Assembly (NCBI RefSeq): GCF_000153165.2
Contig: NC_014472.1
Span: 2,972,001 to 3,036,000 of the forward strand
Direction of reading: 5' to 3'
Source of the DNA: Maribacter sp. HTCC2170
GTDB taxonomy: Bacteria > Bacteroidota > Bacteroidia > Flavobacteriales > Flavobacteriaceae
Length of the DNA stretch: 64,000 nt
Shown: piece by piece, positions 54,035 through 63,280 of the stretch
Position numbering within the stretch: position 1 is the first letter of the stretch
Layout of the letters: each line of letters starts with the position of its first letter
Notes under the pieces: model-generated
What the model was told of the DNA's origin: nothing
Database searches by the model: none
What the model saw: only the letters and a program-made list of their open reading frames with translations
Translations under genes and position numbers: made by a program

Positions 54035-55438
54035 ATGAGTTCAAAGAAGACACTATTTGATAAGGTTTGGGATTCGCATGTTGTGCAACAAATTGAAAAC
54101 GGCCCAGATGTATTGTTCATAGACCGTCATATGGTACATGAAGTAACAAGTCCCGTGGCATTTTTAGGATTGAAAAGTAGAGGGATTAAAGTACTGCATC
54201 CTGAAAAAACATTCGCGACCGCAGACCATAATACCCCGACTATAAATCAACATTTGCCAGTTGAGGATCCGCTTTCTGCAAACCAGCTTAAAGCTTTGGA
54301 AGAAAACTCCAAAGAATACGGAATCTCCTATTGGGGATTGGGGCATGAGAAAAATGGTATTGTTCATGTTGTAGGTCCGGAATACGGAATCACACAGCCA
54401 GGTGCTACCATAGTATGTGGTGATTCACATACTTCTACCCATGGCGCTTTTGGGGCTATTGCCTTTGGAATTGGAACCTCTGAGGTTGAAATGGTTTTGG
54501 CCACGCAATGTATAATGCAGGCAAAACCTAAGAGTATGCGTATTAATGTTGAGGGCGCATTGGGTAAAGGGGTTACCCCTAAAGATGTTGCCTTGTATAT
54601 TATCTCACAATTAACAACTTCAGGAGCTACGGGTTATTTCGTTGAGTATGCTGGTCAGGTGTTTAGGGATATGACCATGGAAGGAAGAATGACGGTCTGC
54701 AACCTTAGTATTGAAATGGGCGCACGTGGTGGAATGATAGCCCCTGATGAAAAGACATTTGATTATGTACAAGGGCGTGAGTTTTCACCAAAAGGTGTCG
54801 CTCTTGATAAGGCCAAGGCATATTGGGAAACACTATACACCGATGAAGGAGCTCAATTTGACAAGGAAATAACCTTTGACGCTGCCGACATTGAACCTAT
54901 GATCACTTACGGTACAAATCCGGGCATGGGTATCGGTATTTCAAATGATATTCCTCTAGCTGATGCCGTAGAAGGTGGCCAAGCCACTTATAAAAAATCT
55001 TTGCAGTATATGGATTTCAATGAAGGTGAAAGTATGATGGGCAAGGATATTGATTTTGTTTTCCTTGGAAGTTGCACTAATGGCCGCATAGAGGATTTTA
55101 GGGCTTTTACTTCATTAATAAAAGGAAGAAAAAAGGCACAAAATGTTACAGCCTGGTTGGTTCCGGGATCTCATCAGGTTGAAGCAGCAATAAAGGAAGA
55201 AGGCTTGTTGGATGTTTTGAACGAAGCTGGTTTTGAACTAAGAGAACCTGGTTGCTCTGCATGTTTGGCCATGAACGATGATAAGGTGCCTGCTGGAAAA
55301 TATGCAGTAAGTACTTCTAACAGAAACTTTGAAGGCAGACAAGGTCCAGGGTCTAGAACTCTTTTGGCCAGTCCGTTAGTTGCAGCAGCAGCAGCCGTTA
55401 CCGGAAAGGTTACCGACCCAAGGGAATTAATGAATTAA
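54035..55438 (+). CDS. leuC: 3-isopropylmalate dehydratase large subunit
   Basis: 467 residues. The aconitase-type 4Fe-4S ligands are present: C347 in GSCTNGR and C407/C410 in [19 protein letters not shown]-type motif ([14 protein letters not shown]) lies near 127. With LeuD it isomerises 2- to 3-isopropylmalate in leucine synthesis. First gene of the leuC-leuD-leuA-leuB run; a 96-bp gap separates it from leuD. Confidence 0.97.
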   Translation: MSSKKTLFDKVWDSHVVQQIENGPDVLFIDRHMVHEVTSPVAFLGLKSRGIKVLHPEKTFATADHNTPTINQHLPVEDPLSANQLKALEENSKEYGISYWGLGHEKNGIVHVVGPEYGITQPGATIVCGDSHTSTHGAFGAIAFGIGTSEVEMVLATQCIMQAKPKSMRINVEGALGKGVTPKDVALYIISQLTTSGATGYFVEYAGQVFRDMTMEGRMTVCNLSIEMGARGGMIAPDEKTFDYVQGREFSPKGVALDKAKAYWETLYTDEGAQFDKEITFDAADIEPMITYGTNPGMGIGISNDIPLADAVEGGQATYKKSLQYMDFNEGESMMGKDIDFVFLGSCTNGRIEDFRAFTSLIKGRKKAQNVTAWLVPGSHQVEAAIKEEGLLDVLNEAGFELREPGCSACLAMNDDKVPAGKYAVSTSNRNFEGRQGPGSRTLLASPLVAAAAAVTGKVTDPRELMN

Positions 55439-55534
55439 ATAGTTGATGGTTAATTGGTTAGAATTGATAAATTATCAATATCTAAGAGTAAAAATCCATC
55501 AAAGAACAACTAAGAACGAACAACAAATAATAAA

Positions 55535-56131
55535 ATGGCATACGATAAATTCAACATACTAACTTCTTCGGCAGTACCACTTCCCATAGAAAATGTGGAT
55601 ACAGACCAAATTATTCCAGCTCGCTTTTTAAAAGCAACAGAAAGAAAAGGATTTGGTGATAATCTTTTTAGGGATTGGCGTTACAATGGTGATGACACAC
55701 CAAAGAAAGACTTTGTTCTAAATAACCCTATCTACAGTGGTAAAATATTAGTAGGTGGCAAGAACTTCGGTTCTGGATCTTCTAGGGAACATGCCGCATG
55801 GGCCGTTTATGATTACGGATTCCGCTGTGTGGTTTCCAGTTTCTTTGCCGATATATTTAGAAACAACTGTCTGAATATTGGTGTTTTACCTGTTCAGGTC
55901 AGTGCAGATTTTCTACATAAAATTTTTACTGCTATTGAAGCTGACCCAGAAGCCCAATTAGAAGTTAATCTTAAGGATCAATCCGTAACTATATTGGCTA
56001 CTGGTGAAAAGGAAAGTTTTGATATCAATGATTATAAGAAAGCCAACATGACCAACGGCTTTGATGATATAGATTACCTTTTGAACATCAAGGGTAAAAT
56101 AAGCGAATACGCCCAAGACACACCATTATAA
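55535..56131 (+). CDS. leuD: 3-isopropylmalate dehydratase small subunit
   Basis: 198 residues, the normal LeuD length. Signatures: VDTDQIIPARFLK (about 19-31), KNFGSGSSREHAAWA (about 75-90) and FADIFRNNCLNIGVLP. Forms the swivelling domain that closes the active site of LeuC. The 96-bp gap before it contains an AT-rich stretch without obvious structure. Confidence 0.97.
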   Translation: MAYDKFNILTSSAVPLPIENVDTDQIIPARFLKATERKGFGDNLFRDWRYNGDDTPKKDFVLNNPIYSGKILVGGKNFGSGSSREHAAWAVYDYGFRCVVSSFFADIFRNNCLNIGVLPVQVSADFLHKIFTAIEADPEAQLEVNLKDQSVTILATGEKESFDINDYKKANMTNGFDDIDYLLNIKGKISEYAQDTPL

Positions 56132-56152
56132 TAGTTTAAGTCAAGAATACCT

Positions 56153-57667
56153 ATGGATAAGAGACGGATTGAAATAATGGACACTACACTCCGCGATGGT
56201 GAACAGACCTCGGGAGTTTCTTTCTCTGTATCCGAAAAACTTACGCTTGCCAAACTATTATTGGATGAGCTCAAAGTTGACCGTATTGAAATTGCTTCAG
56301 CCAGAGTTTCAGAAGGTGAATTGAAAGCTGTACAGGAAATTACCCAATGGGCAACTGAACAAAGGTATTTGGACCGCGTGGAGATATTGACCTTTGTTGA
56401 TGGCGGAGTTTCCTTGGAATGGATGAAAAAGGCAGGCGCCAAGGTTCAAAATTTACTCACCAAAGGATCATTGAACCACTTAACACATCAACTTAAGAAA
56501 ACTCCTGAGCAGCATTTTAATGAGATAGCCAAAACCATTGAACTAGCACAAGCACAAGGCATTAAGACCAATGTATATCTTGAAGATTGGAGTAACGGTA
56601 TGCGTAATTCCAAGGAATACGTTTTTCAGTATTTGGACTTTCTCACAAAACAACCCGTAGAGCGAATCTTGTTACCGGATACACTAGGGGTACTCACCTA
56701 TTCAGAGACTTTTGACTTTCTTTCAGAAATAGTCCAGCGTTATCCAGATTCACATTTTGACTTTCACGGACATAATGATTACGATCTTGGAGTGGCAAAT
56801 GTTATGGAAGCTGTTAGAGCAGGTGTACACGGTTTACATCTTACTGTAAATGGAATGGGTGAACGTGCCGGTAACGCACCTATGGCGAGCGCAGTCGCTG
56901 TGATAAATGATTTTTTACCAGAAGTTGATATAGCAGTAAACGAATCATCACTGCATAAGGTGAGTAAATTGGTGTCTGCCTTTACAGGATTTGGCATCCC
57001 CGCAAACAAGCCTATTGTTGGTGACAATGTTTTTACACAAACAGCTGGCATACATGCAGATGGAGATAGTAAAAATAACCTTTACTTTAGCGATTTAATG
57101 CCAGAACGTTTTGGTAGAAAACGTAAATATGCACTTGGTAAATTATCCGGAAAAGCCAATATTCAAAAGAATTTACAGGAGCTGGGATTGACGCTCAATG
57201 ATGACGAGTTAAAGAAAGTAACTGCGAGGATAATTGAACTTGGTGATAAGAAAGAACAGGTGACAAAAGATGACCTTCCTTATATTATTTCGGATGTTCT
57301 GGATTCTGATTTCCAACAAAAAGTATTTGTTAAATCCTATGTATTGACCCATGCAAAAGGCTTGCAGCCTTCCACCACCCTATCATTGGAAATAAATGGG
57401 GAGATTTTTGAAGAAAACGCTTCAGGGGATGGGCAGTACGATGCCTTTATGAATGCCTTACGTAAAATTTACAACTCAAGAAAAATTGAATTGCCCGTTT
57501 TAACCGATTATGCCGTTCGCATACCACCCGGAAGTAGCTCCGATGCCCTCTGTGAAACAATAATCACTTGGAAGTTGGAAGAAAAAGAGTTTACCTCTAG
57601 AGGATTGGACTCTGACCAAACAGTATCGGCTATCAAGGCGACAGAAAAAATGTTGAACATTATTTAA
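56153..57667 (+). CDS. 2-isopropylmalate synthase-family enzyme (LeuA-like)
   Basis: 504 residues of a DRE-TIM metallolyase plus LeuA-type C-terminal regulatory domain (about 370-504). Catalytic DTTLRDGEQ at 10-18 and metal ligands H205/H207 in FHGHNDYD, with NGMGERAGNAPM near 233. The text after the first motif (TSGVSFSVSEK, then DRIEIASARVSEGE) differs from classical LeuA (usually PG...EAGFP). So it belongs to a distinct branch. The position between leuD and leuB argues for isopropylmalate synthesis. A citramalate or related Claisen condensation cannot be excluded, so no symbol is given. Confidence 0.85.
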   Translation: MDKRRIEIMDTTLRDGEQTSGVSFSVSEKLTLAKLLLDELKVDRIEIASARVSEGELKAVQEITQWATEQRYLDRVEILTFVDGGVSLEWMKKAGAKVQNLLTKGSLNHLTHQLKKTPEQHFNEIAKTIELAQAQGIKTNVYLEDWSNGMRNSKEYVFQYLDFLTKQPVERILLPDTLGVLTYSETFDFLSEIVQRYPDSHFDFHGHNDYDLGVANVMEAVRAGVHGLHLTVNGMGERAGNAPMASAVAVINDFLPEVDIAVNESSLHKVSKLVSAFTGFGIPANKPIVGDNVFTQTAGIHADGDSKNNLYFSDLMPERFGRKRKYALGKLSGKANIQKNLQELGLTLNDDELKKVTARIIELGDKKEQVTKDDLPYIISDVLDSDFQQKVFVKSYVLTHAKGLQPSTTLSLEINGEIFEENASGDGQYDAFMNALRKIYNSRKIELPVLTDYAVRIPPGSSSDALCETIITWKLEEKEFTSRGLDSDQTVSAIKATEKMLNII

Positions 57668-57688
57668 TAATTAATAGAATACAGTTAA

Positions 57689-58744
57689 ATGAAATTGAAT
57701 ATAGCCCTTTTGGCAGGAGACGGAATTGGTCCTGAGGTAATAGATCAAGCAGTAAAAGTATCTAATGCAGTTGCAAAAAAATTCGATCATGAAATAAATT
57801 GGACACCCGCTTTGACTGGTGCTGCGGCCATTGATGCTGTTGGTGAGCCTTATCCTGATGAAACACACGAAATATGTGCAAATGCTGATGCTGTATTATT
57901 CGGTGCAATTGGTCATCCACGTTTTGATAATGATCCATCGGCCAAAGTAAGACCTGAACAAGGTTTATTGAAAATGAGACAGAAATTGGGATTGTTCGCC
58001 AATGTACGACCAACATTTACTTTTCCTTCATTGATTGACAAATCACCGTTAAAGCGTGAACGTATTGAAGGTACTGATCTAATCATTCTTAGGGAATTGA
58101 CCGGTGGCGTTTATTTTGGTGAGCGTGGAAGAAAAGATAATGGCGATACAGCATACGACACCATGACCTACCAACGGTTTGAAATACAACGTTTAGCAAA
58201 AAAAGGTTTTGAGATGGCCATGAAGCGCTCTAAAAGACTTTGCTGTGTTGACAAGGCCAATGTATTGGAAGCCTCCCGTTTGTGGAGAGAAACAGTCCAA
58301 GCCATGGAAAAAGACTATCCTGAAGTTGAGGTGTCCTATGAATTTGTTGATGCCGTTGCAATGCGTTTGGTTCAATGGCCTAGTGATTATGACGTTATGA
58401 TTACCGCAAACCTTTTTGGGGACATATTAACTGATGAGGCTTCTGTAATATCAGGTTCAATGGGATTAATGCCCTCTTCATCAATAGGTAGTAAAGTAGG
58501 CTTATACGAACCCATTCACGGCTCATATCCGCAAGCTGCAGGAAAGGACATTGCAAACCCCTTAGCGACCGTACTTTCCGTTGCTATGCTATTTGAGGAT
58601 TTTGATCTAGCTGATGAAGCTCAGGCCATTCGCGATGTTGTAAACAAATCATTGGCGGAGGGTATTGTTACCGAAGACTTGTCCGAAGATGGTATAGCAC
58701 ACAAAACCAGTGAGGTTGGTGATTGGCTGGCTGCGAATGTTTAA
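57689..58744 (+). CDS. leuB: 3-isopropylmalate dehydrogenase
   Basis: 351 residues, a beta-decarboxylating NAD dehydrogenase. LLAGDGIGPEV at the start, substrate arginines in RPEQGLLKMRQKL and LRELTGGVYFG, catalytic lysine in CVDKANVLEASRLW, and metal aspartates in NLFGDILTDEAS. It oxidises 3-isopropylmalate to 2-oxoisocaproate, the last committed step to leucine. Ends the operon, with an intrinsic terminator about 40 bp downstream. Confidence 0.96.
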   Translation: MKLNIALLAGDGIGPEVIDQAVKVSNAVAKKFDHEINWTPALTGAAAIDAVGEPYPDETHEICANADAVLFGAIGHPRFDNDPSAKVRPEQGLLKMRQKLGLFANVRPTFTFPSLIDKSPLKRERIEGTDLIILRELTGGVYFGERGRKDNGDTAYDTMTYQRFEIQRLAKKGFEMAMKRSKRLCCVDKANVLEASRLWRETVQAMEKDYPEVEVSYEFVDAVAMRLVQWPSDYDVMITANLFGDILTDEASVISGSMGLMPSSSIGSKVGLYEPIHGSYPQAAGKDIANPLATVLSVAMLFEDFDLADEAQAIRDVVNKSLAEGIVTEDLSEDGIAHKTSEVGDWLAANV

Positions 58745-58782
58745 AACATAAAAGATTCTACTCAATATTTTAGATAATAACC

Positions 58783-58816
58783 AAAAGCCCTGACAAATCC
58801 GTCAGGGCTTTTTGCA
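58783..58816 (+). terminator. intrinsic terminator of the leu operon
   Basis: AAAAGCCCTGAC and GTCAGGGCTTTT pair perfectly over 12 bp around a 6-nt loop and continue into T residues. Confidence 0.92.
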
Positions 58817-58947
58817 CAGTATTGTTTTAGAATCTAGGATAAATCCACAATTATATTTCAAAACCTAGTAGTTATACAAATTCCCTAACCTGATCATATA
58901 CAGATATAAACAACTTTTATATTATCTTACTAGCCAATTACAAAACT

Positions 58948-60161
58948 ATGCGTCAATTATTTAGGCAACCAACTTTTATTTATTTCTTTTTAATGATCTG
59001 TGTTGTTATCACAGAAAGTTGCTCTAAAGATGATACCGTTCTAACGCAAGAACCAAAGGCAGAAGAAGATGTAAACTTTCCTCAGATTGAGTTTAACACA
59101 AACGGAAGCGTTCCCATTGTTTCTAAAAGTGTTTATGTTGATGGGGTTCTGAAAGTAAATGCGCAATCAACAAATAATGATTTAACAATCGATGCCCAAA
59201 TAAGAGGCAGGGGCAATTCGACTTGGGGCTACCCAAAAAAACCGTACAAAATAAAATTGAGCAGTGAAGAGTCCATTTTAGGGTTGGCACCTGAAAAAGA
59301 TTGGGTGCTATTGTCCAACTATCTCGATGGCACTCATTTATTGAATGCCGTGGGCATGAAAATTGGACAATTGCTTGAAATGCCTTTTACGAATACTATT
59401 ACACCTGTTGAAGTAACCATAAACAATGAATACCAAGGGTTATACATGCTAACGGAGCAAATAGAAGTAAAACCCAATCGTGTTGATGTTGGTGAAGATG
59501 GTCTATTGCTGAATTTAGACACCAATTATGATGAAGAATGGCAGTTCAGATCAAGTGCTTACGATTTACCAGTGACTGTAAAATATCCGAAAATGATCGA
59601 TGCCGTTAAATTGACATCTATTCAAAGTGAATTTGAAACATTGGAAACATTGGTTGCTCAAGCGGATTTTCCAAATAATGAATATCTTGATTATATAGAT
59701 GATGTTTCTATTGCCAAATATTTGATTGTGTATATGCTTACCGGTAATGAAGAAATCAATCACCCTAAAAGTACCTACCTGTATAAAACAAGTATGGGAA
59801 AATTTACCATGGGGCCAATATGGGATTTTGATTGGGGCTTTGCTTTTGAAGGCACATTTCAACATTTTAGTGTTTTTGACAGGCCTTTATTTTGGTCATC
59901 TTCGTCCAGTGGCACCCAGTTCTTTTCAAGATTGATGTCCGACCCCAGAATTGAATTATTGATGAAGGAACATTGGACGGCTTTTAAAGACAATCACCTT
60001 ACAGAGTTGCTAGCCTATATAGATGAATATGCCCTTACATTCAAGAAGCAAAAGTTAGGGATTTTGGTGTATGGGAGGCAAACGATGCGGGTGCAAATGA
60101 ACTGAAACGCTGGATTGAGAATAGAGCAACATATATAGATGACTTTGTTAATGGCTTTTAA
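58948..60161 (+). pseudogene. CotH kinase-family lipoprotein gene with a 3' frameshift
   Basis: Lipoprotein signal with TESC, then a CotH-kinase-like domain: RGRGNSTWGYPKKPYKIKL (about 90-108), WVLLSNYLD, EYQGLYMLTEQIEVKPNRVD and the metal site GPIWDFDWGF (near 292). In the first frame the protein ends at 60105 with an atypical tail (GILVYGRQTMRVQMN). From about 60039 the next frame encodes IQEAKVRDFGVWEAND and ELKRWIENRATYIDDF, the expected CotH C-terminus, with stop at 60159-60161. One missing base near 60037-60039 explains this; restored length would be 404 residues. It is either a recent mutation or a sequencing error. CotH homologues phosphorylate surface proteins. Confidence 0.85.
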
Positions 60162-60240
60162 AGGCCATTATCTAGTTTTTAGAATTTGACAGTAGCTACC
60201 CAGGTAAAATCGTTGACTTTTTTTGTAGTAATTTGTTTAC

Positions 60241-60270
60241 AGCTTGTAGCAATAGTATAGGCAACAAGCT
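60241..60270. repeat. short hairpin in the cotH-DUF2806 gap
   Basis: AGCTTGT and ACAAGCT pair across about 16 nt. The 208-bp gap also holds one copy of the flanking inverted repeat (60343-60356) and is otherwise AT-rich without an open frame. Confidence 0.4.
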
Positions 60271-60342
60271 TGATTATAAATTAAAAATCCCCGAACTTCG
60301 TTATCAACCGTTAAAAGGAATTAAAACTCATTTTAACTAAGC

Positions 60343-60356
60343 GTTGGCGTTAATTA
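60343..60356 (+). repeat. left inverted repeat flanking the DUF2806 gene
   Basis: GTTGGCGTTAATTA pairs with the reverse complement of 61377-61390 at 13 of 14 positions. The pair encloses just one gene, with 13 bp between this copy and the start codon. Confidence 0.7.
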
Positions 60357-60369
60357 AAAAAAACATACT

Positions 60370-61383
60370 ATGCCTGAATTTAATTTAATAAAATTAGAAG
60401 GGAAACCGATAGAAAAACTTATTGATGTAATAAGTAAAGGAATCGGTACATTATATAAACCAAGGTCGATACGAAAAGAAGCTGATGCAAAAGCTTACGA
60501 AATCGGAATGATTGAAAATGCGAAATCCAAAGCTTTAGCAGAAGGAAAAGAAAATGAAGCCGAAACATATTTGAGGATTCAAGAAAGAATACTTTTCAAA
60601 GAACTTGAGAGACAAAATAACATAGACCAAATTGCTGAAATTGCCGCTAAACAATTACAGCAAGAATCCAATGTGTCTGAAGAACCTGTAAGCAAAGATT
60701 GGTCTAAAAGATTTTTTAATATTGCCGAAGATGTTTCCGATGAAGAAATGCAGGAAATTTGGGGTAGAATTTTAGCTGGAGAAATTAAAAATCCTAATTC
60801 ATATTCATTAAGAACTTTAGAATTACTAAAAAACCTCTCTAAAAAAGAAGCAGATACTTTTATAAAATTTGCGAATTTATCCGTTAGTTCTAATGGTGTT
60901 TCTTTTATGCTTAATTTCAAAAATGAGCCTTTATTAGAAGATACATACAAAGTTAATTTTCACGAAAGGCTTCTTTTAGAAGAATTGGGACTTTTAACTG
61001 CGAACGATTTGCAATTTAAAGTTCACGCTACAAAGGGAAATACTGATTTGCAATATTTTGTAATCAGTAAAACAATTATAGCTGTAGAAAAATCACCTAA
61101 CATACCTGAACAGCAATTACAAATATTAGTATTCACCAAAATCGGACAAGAATTACTCAAATTGGTAGAATCAAATTCGGATTTAGAATATGTTAAGTTA
61201 CTTGCTTCAAAATTACGGAGAGAAGGAGTATCTATAAAGTATGCTGCGATTATTGAACAACAGGCTGACGGAAGAGTTAAACATACACCGATGATGGAAG
61301 TTCCATTAACAGACAAGGAATTGGAAGCGAAAAAAGCAAAAGAAGAACAGGAAAGAAAAAAGAATGAACAAAAAAATAACTAA
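60370..61383 (+). CDS. DUF2806-type protein in a cassette-like unit
   Basis: 337 residues, soluble. The N-terminal half is highly charged and helical (about 40-110, repeated Glu/Lys/Ala). A central stretch, DWSKRFFNIAEDVSDEEMQEIWGRILAGEI near 115-145 (key residues W116, D125, W134), is the hallmark of DUF2806. The C-terminal part is alpha/beta and ends in a run of Lys/Glu/Gln. DUF2806 genes tend to occur singly in accessory DNA; no function is established. The stop codon lies within the right inverted repeat. Adjacent hairpin element and broken cotH suggest a recent insertion. Confidence 0.78.
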   Translation: MPEFNLIKLEGKPIEKLIDVISKGIGTLYKPRSIRKEADAKAYEIGMIENAKSKALAEGKENEAETYLRIQERILFKELERQNNIDQIAEIAAKQLQQESNVSEEPVSKDWSKRFFNIAEDVSDEEMQEIWGRILAGEIKNPNSYSLRTLELLKNLSKKEADTFIKFANLSVSSNGVSFMLNFKNEPLLEDTYKVNFHERLLLEELGLLTANDLQFKVHATKGNTDLQYFVISKTIIAVEKSPNIPEQQLQILVFTKIGQELLKLVESNSDLEYVKLLASKLRREGVSIKYAAIIEQQADGRVKHTPMMEVPLTDKELEAKKAKEEQERKKNEQKNN

Positions 61384-61390
61384 CGCCAAC
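61377..61390 (-). repeat. right inverted repeat flanking the DUF2806 gene
   Basis: TAACTAACGCCAAC, complementary to 60343-60356 with one mismatch. It contains the gene's stop codon and leads directly into the hairpin element. Confidence 0.7.
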
Positions 61391-61393
61391 ACC

Positions 61394-61501
61394 GTGTAAA
61401 AATAATTGCTTGTTCTCGCCTTTTTGGAAAATCCTTGCGGATTTTCAAGTTGGTTTTGTACTCGCGAAAGCTCGTGCTAACACACGCAACTATTCTTACA
61501 C
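61394..61501. repeat. about 108-bp imperfect hairpin element downstream of the DUF2806 gene
   Basis: Outer arms GTGTAAAAATAATTGC (61394-61409) and GCAACTATTCTTACAC (61486-61501) pair at 14 of 16 positions. Inside, GAAAATCC-TTGC-GGATTTTC (61427-61446) is a perfect 8-bp stem, and the remaining arms are imperfectly complementary with bulges. Size, bulged arms and position right after a lone gene resemble an integron attC site or another dispersed flavobacterial repeat. The core triplets GTTRRRY/RYYYAAC are not matched. No second copy exists in this window. Confidence 0.65.
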
Positions 61502-61577
61502 AAACACGATAACGAAAGCATCGAACTTAACCCAAATATCAAAAATCAGAAAATTTACTTCTTTTAAAGTTTTGTAA

Positions 61578-63155
61578 CTACAATATATAGTCAGTACTCA
61601 CAAAATTGGAAAGCTTGGTTTCTAAGAGTTTTTCAATGGTCTCATTATTCAATTCATTGTCTTTAAAAGCAACAAAGGTCCGTATAGAAAATGAGCGCAA
61701 GGCGTCATGCACGCTCAGGGTTGATTGGGCAGAATCTTTTCTTCCCGTGAATGGATAGACGTCTGGACCACGTTGACAGGAACTGTTCAAATTAACCCGG
61801 CACACCAAGTTCACCAAAGAATCAATCAACGGAGCCAAGGCATACACATCTTTCCCAAAGAGACTCACCTGTTGCCCGTAATTACTATCCGCCATATCAT
61901 CCAAAGGCTCCTCAATATCCTTAAACGGTACAATGGGTATTACAGGGCCAAATTGTTCTTCTTGATATACCCGCATATCTTTTGTAACAGGATATAATAC
62001 TGCTGGCCAAATGAAATTATCAAAGCGTTTTCCTCCTTTTTTATTCAAAATCTTCGCCCCTTTAGAAACTGCATCATCAATAAGTTCTTGAATGTAATCT
62101 GATTTTCCTGGTTCTGGTAATGGGGTGAGCTTTGCTCCTTTATCCCAGGGATTTCCAAATTTTAGGGTATCTACCTGTTCTGCAAATTGACTATTGAAAC
62201 CATCCACAATATTCTCATGGGCATAAATTACTTTTAAAGCTGTACAACGTTGCCCGTTAAAAGACAAAGTACCTGCCAAACACTCCTGAACGGTCAAACC
62301 TAAATCAGCATCTGGCAAAATTATTGCCGGGTTCTTGGCCTCAAGCCCAAGTACCAATCGCAATCGGTTACTTTTTGGATGCTGCTCTTGCAATGCATTG
62401 GCCGATTTACTGTTCCCTATCAGTGCCAATGCATCAATCTTTCCTGTTTGCATAATCGGGGCCGCTACAGCCCTACCACGACCAAACAAAATATTAACCA
62501 CTCCCTTGGGAAAACTACTCTGAAATGCATCCAACAGTGGTGTAATCAATAACACCCCATGTTTTGCTGGCTTAAATACCGTAGTATTCCCCATGATAAT
62601 CGCAGGAATCAACAAAGCAAATGTCTCATTCAAAGGATAGTTATAAGGCCCTAAACACAAAACAACACCTAAAGGCCCCCTTTTTATATGGGCATAAACA
62701 CCATCGTTTTTTTCAAACTTGGCCGCATCACGGTCCAATTGTTTGCAATCTTCAATGGTATCGTAGATATATTCGATTGTACGATCAAATTCCTTTTGTG
62801 AATCAGGTAATGATTTTCCAATCTCCCACATCAACAGCTTAACTACTTCGTCCCGTTTGGTCTTCATTTTCTCAACAAAGATCTCCATGCATTCAATACG
62901 GTCTTTTACTTGCATGGTAGGCCAAGCTCCTTGACCCTTGTTATAGGCATCTGTTGCACCTTTCAATGCCTCTAAAGCCTCTTTTTCGCCCATATCTGGG
63001 ATACTTCCCAATAAAGTAGGTTTATAATCCTTTGTGGACGAAATAGTGGAATACACTTCGGTGGACTTTCCTTTCCAAGTTTTTAATTCCCCATCAATAA
63101 GATATGCTGTCTGATCTATGGTATTTGTGATTTTATATATCTCTGGTATTGTCAT
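61578..63155 (-). CDS. gapN: NADP-dependent non-phosphorylating glyceraldehyde-3-phosphate dehydrogenase-like aldehyde dehydrogenase
   Basis: 525 residues of the aldehyde dehydrogenase superfamily. Catalytic Cys304 in [11 protein letters not shown], general base Glu272 in LGLEAKNP and Asn172 in GPYNYPLNE. The extended N-terminus and GLEAKNP form are those of Bacteroidota/plant GapN-like enzymes, which oxidise glyceraldehyde-3-phosphate directly to 3-phosphoglycerate with NADP. Another aldehyde substrate is possible. A good promoter precedes it. It lies between the DUF2806 unit and ilvA. Confidence 0.88.
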   Translation of the reverse strand: MTIPEIYKITNTIDQTAYLIDGELKTWKGKSTEVYSTISSTKDYKPTLLGSIPDMGEKEALEALKGATDAYNKGQGAWPTMQVKDRIECMEIFVEKMKTKRDEVVKLLMWEIGKSLPDSQKEFDRTIEYIYDTIEDCKQLDRDAAKFEKNDGVYAHIKRGPLGVVLCLGPYNYPLNETFALLIPAIIMGNTTVFKPAKHGVLLITPLLDAFQSSFPKGVVNILFGRGRAVAAPIMQTGKIDALALIGNSKSANALQEQHPKSNRLRLVLGLEAKNPAIILPDADLGLTVQECLAGTLSFNGQRCTALKVIYAHENIVDGFNSQFAEQVDTLKFGNPWDKGAKLTPLPEPGKSDYIQELIDDAVSKGAKILNKKGGKRFDNFIWPAVLYPVTKDMRVYQEEQFGPVIPIVPFKDIEEPLDDMADSNYGQQVSLFGKDVYALAPLIDSLVNLVCRVNLNSSCQRGPDVYPFTGRKDSAQSTLSVHDALRSFSIRTFVAFKDNELNNETIEKLLETKLSNFVSTDYIL

Positions 63156-63182
63156 GATTGACCTTATTTTAGAATGTTAGAA

Positions 63183-63211
63183 CAAAATTAGGCCTTATAA
63201 TTCATTTTCAA
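63183..63211 (-). promoter_or_regulatory. promoter of gapN
   Basis: Minus strand TTG (complement of 63209-63211), 18-bp spacer, TAATTTTG (complement of 63183-63190), about 27 bp before ATG 63155. Confidence 0.55.
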
Positions 63212-63280
63212 TAACACTGCTAACTATGAAAACGTTAGAGTTAACAAATTATACGTAATGTGTTTGAAAATGCGTAAATA

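Noticed and set aside
61394-61501. Calling the hairpin a true integron attC site
   Set aside because: The RYYYAAC/GTTRRRY cores are not matched at the ends and no integrase gene is in the window; kept as attC-like repeat only.
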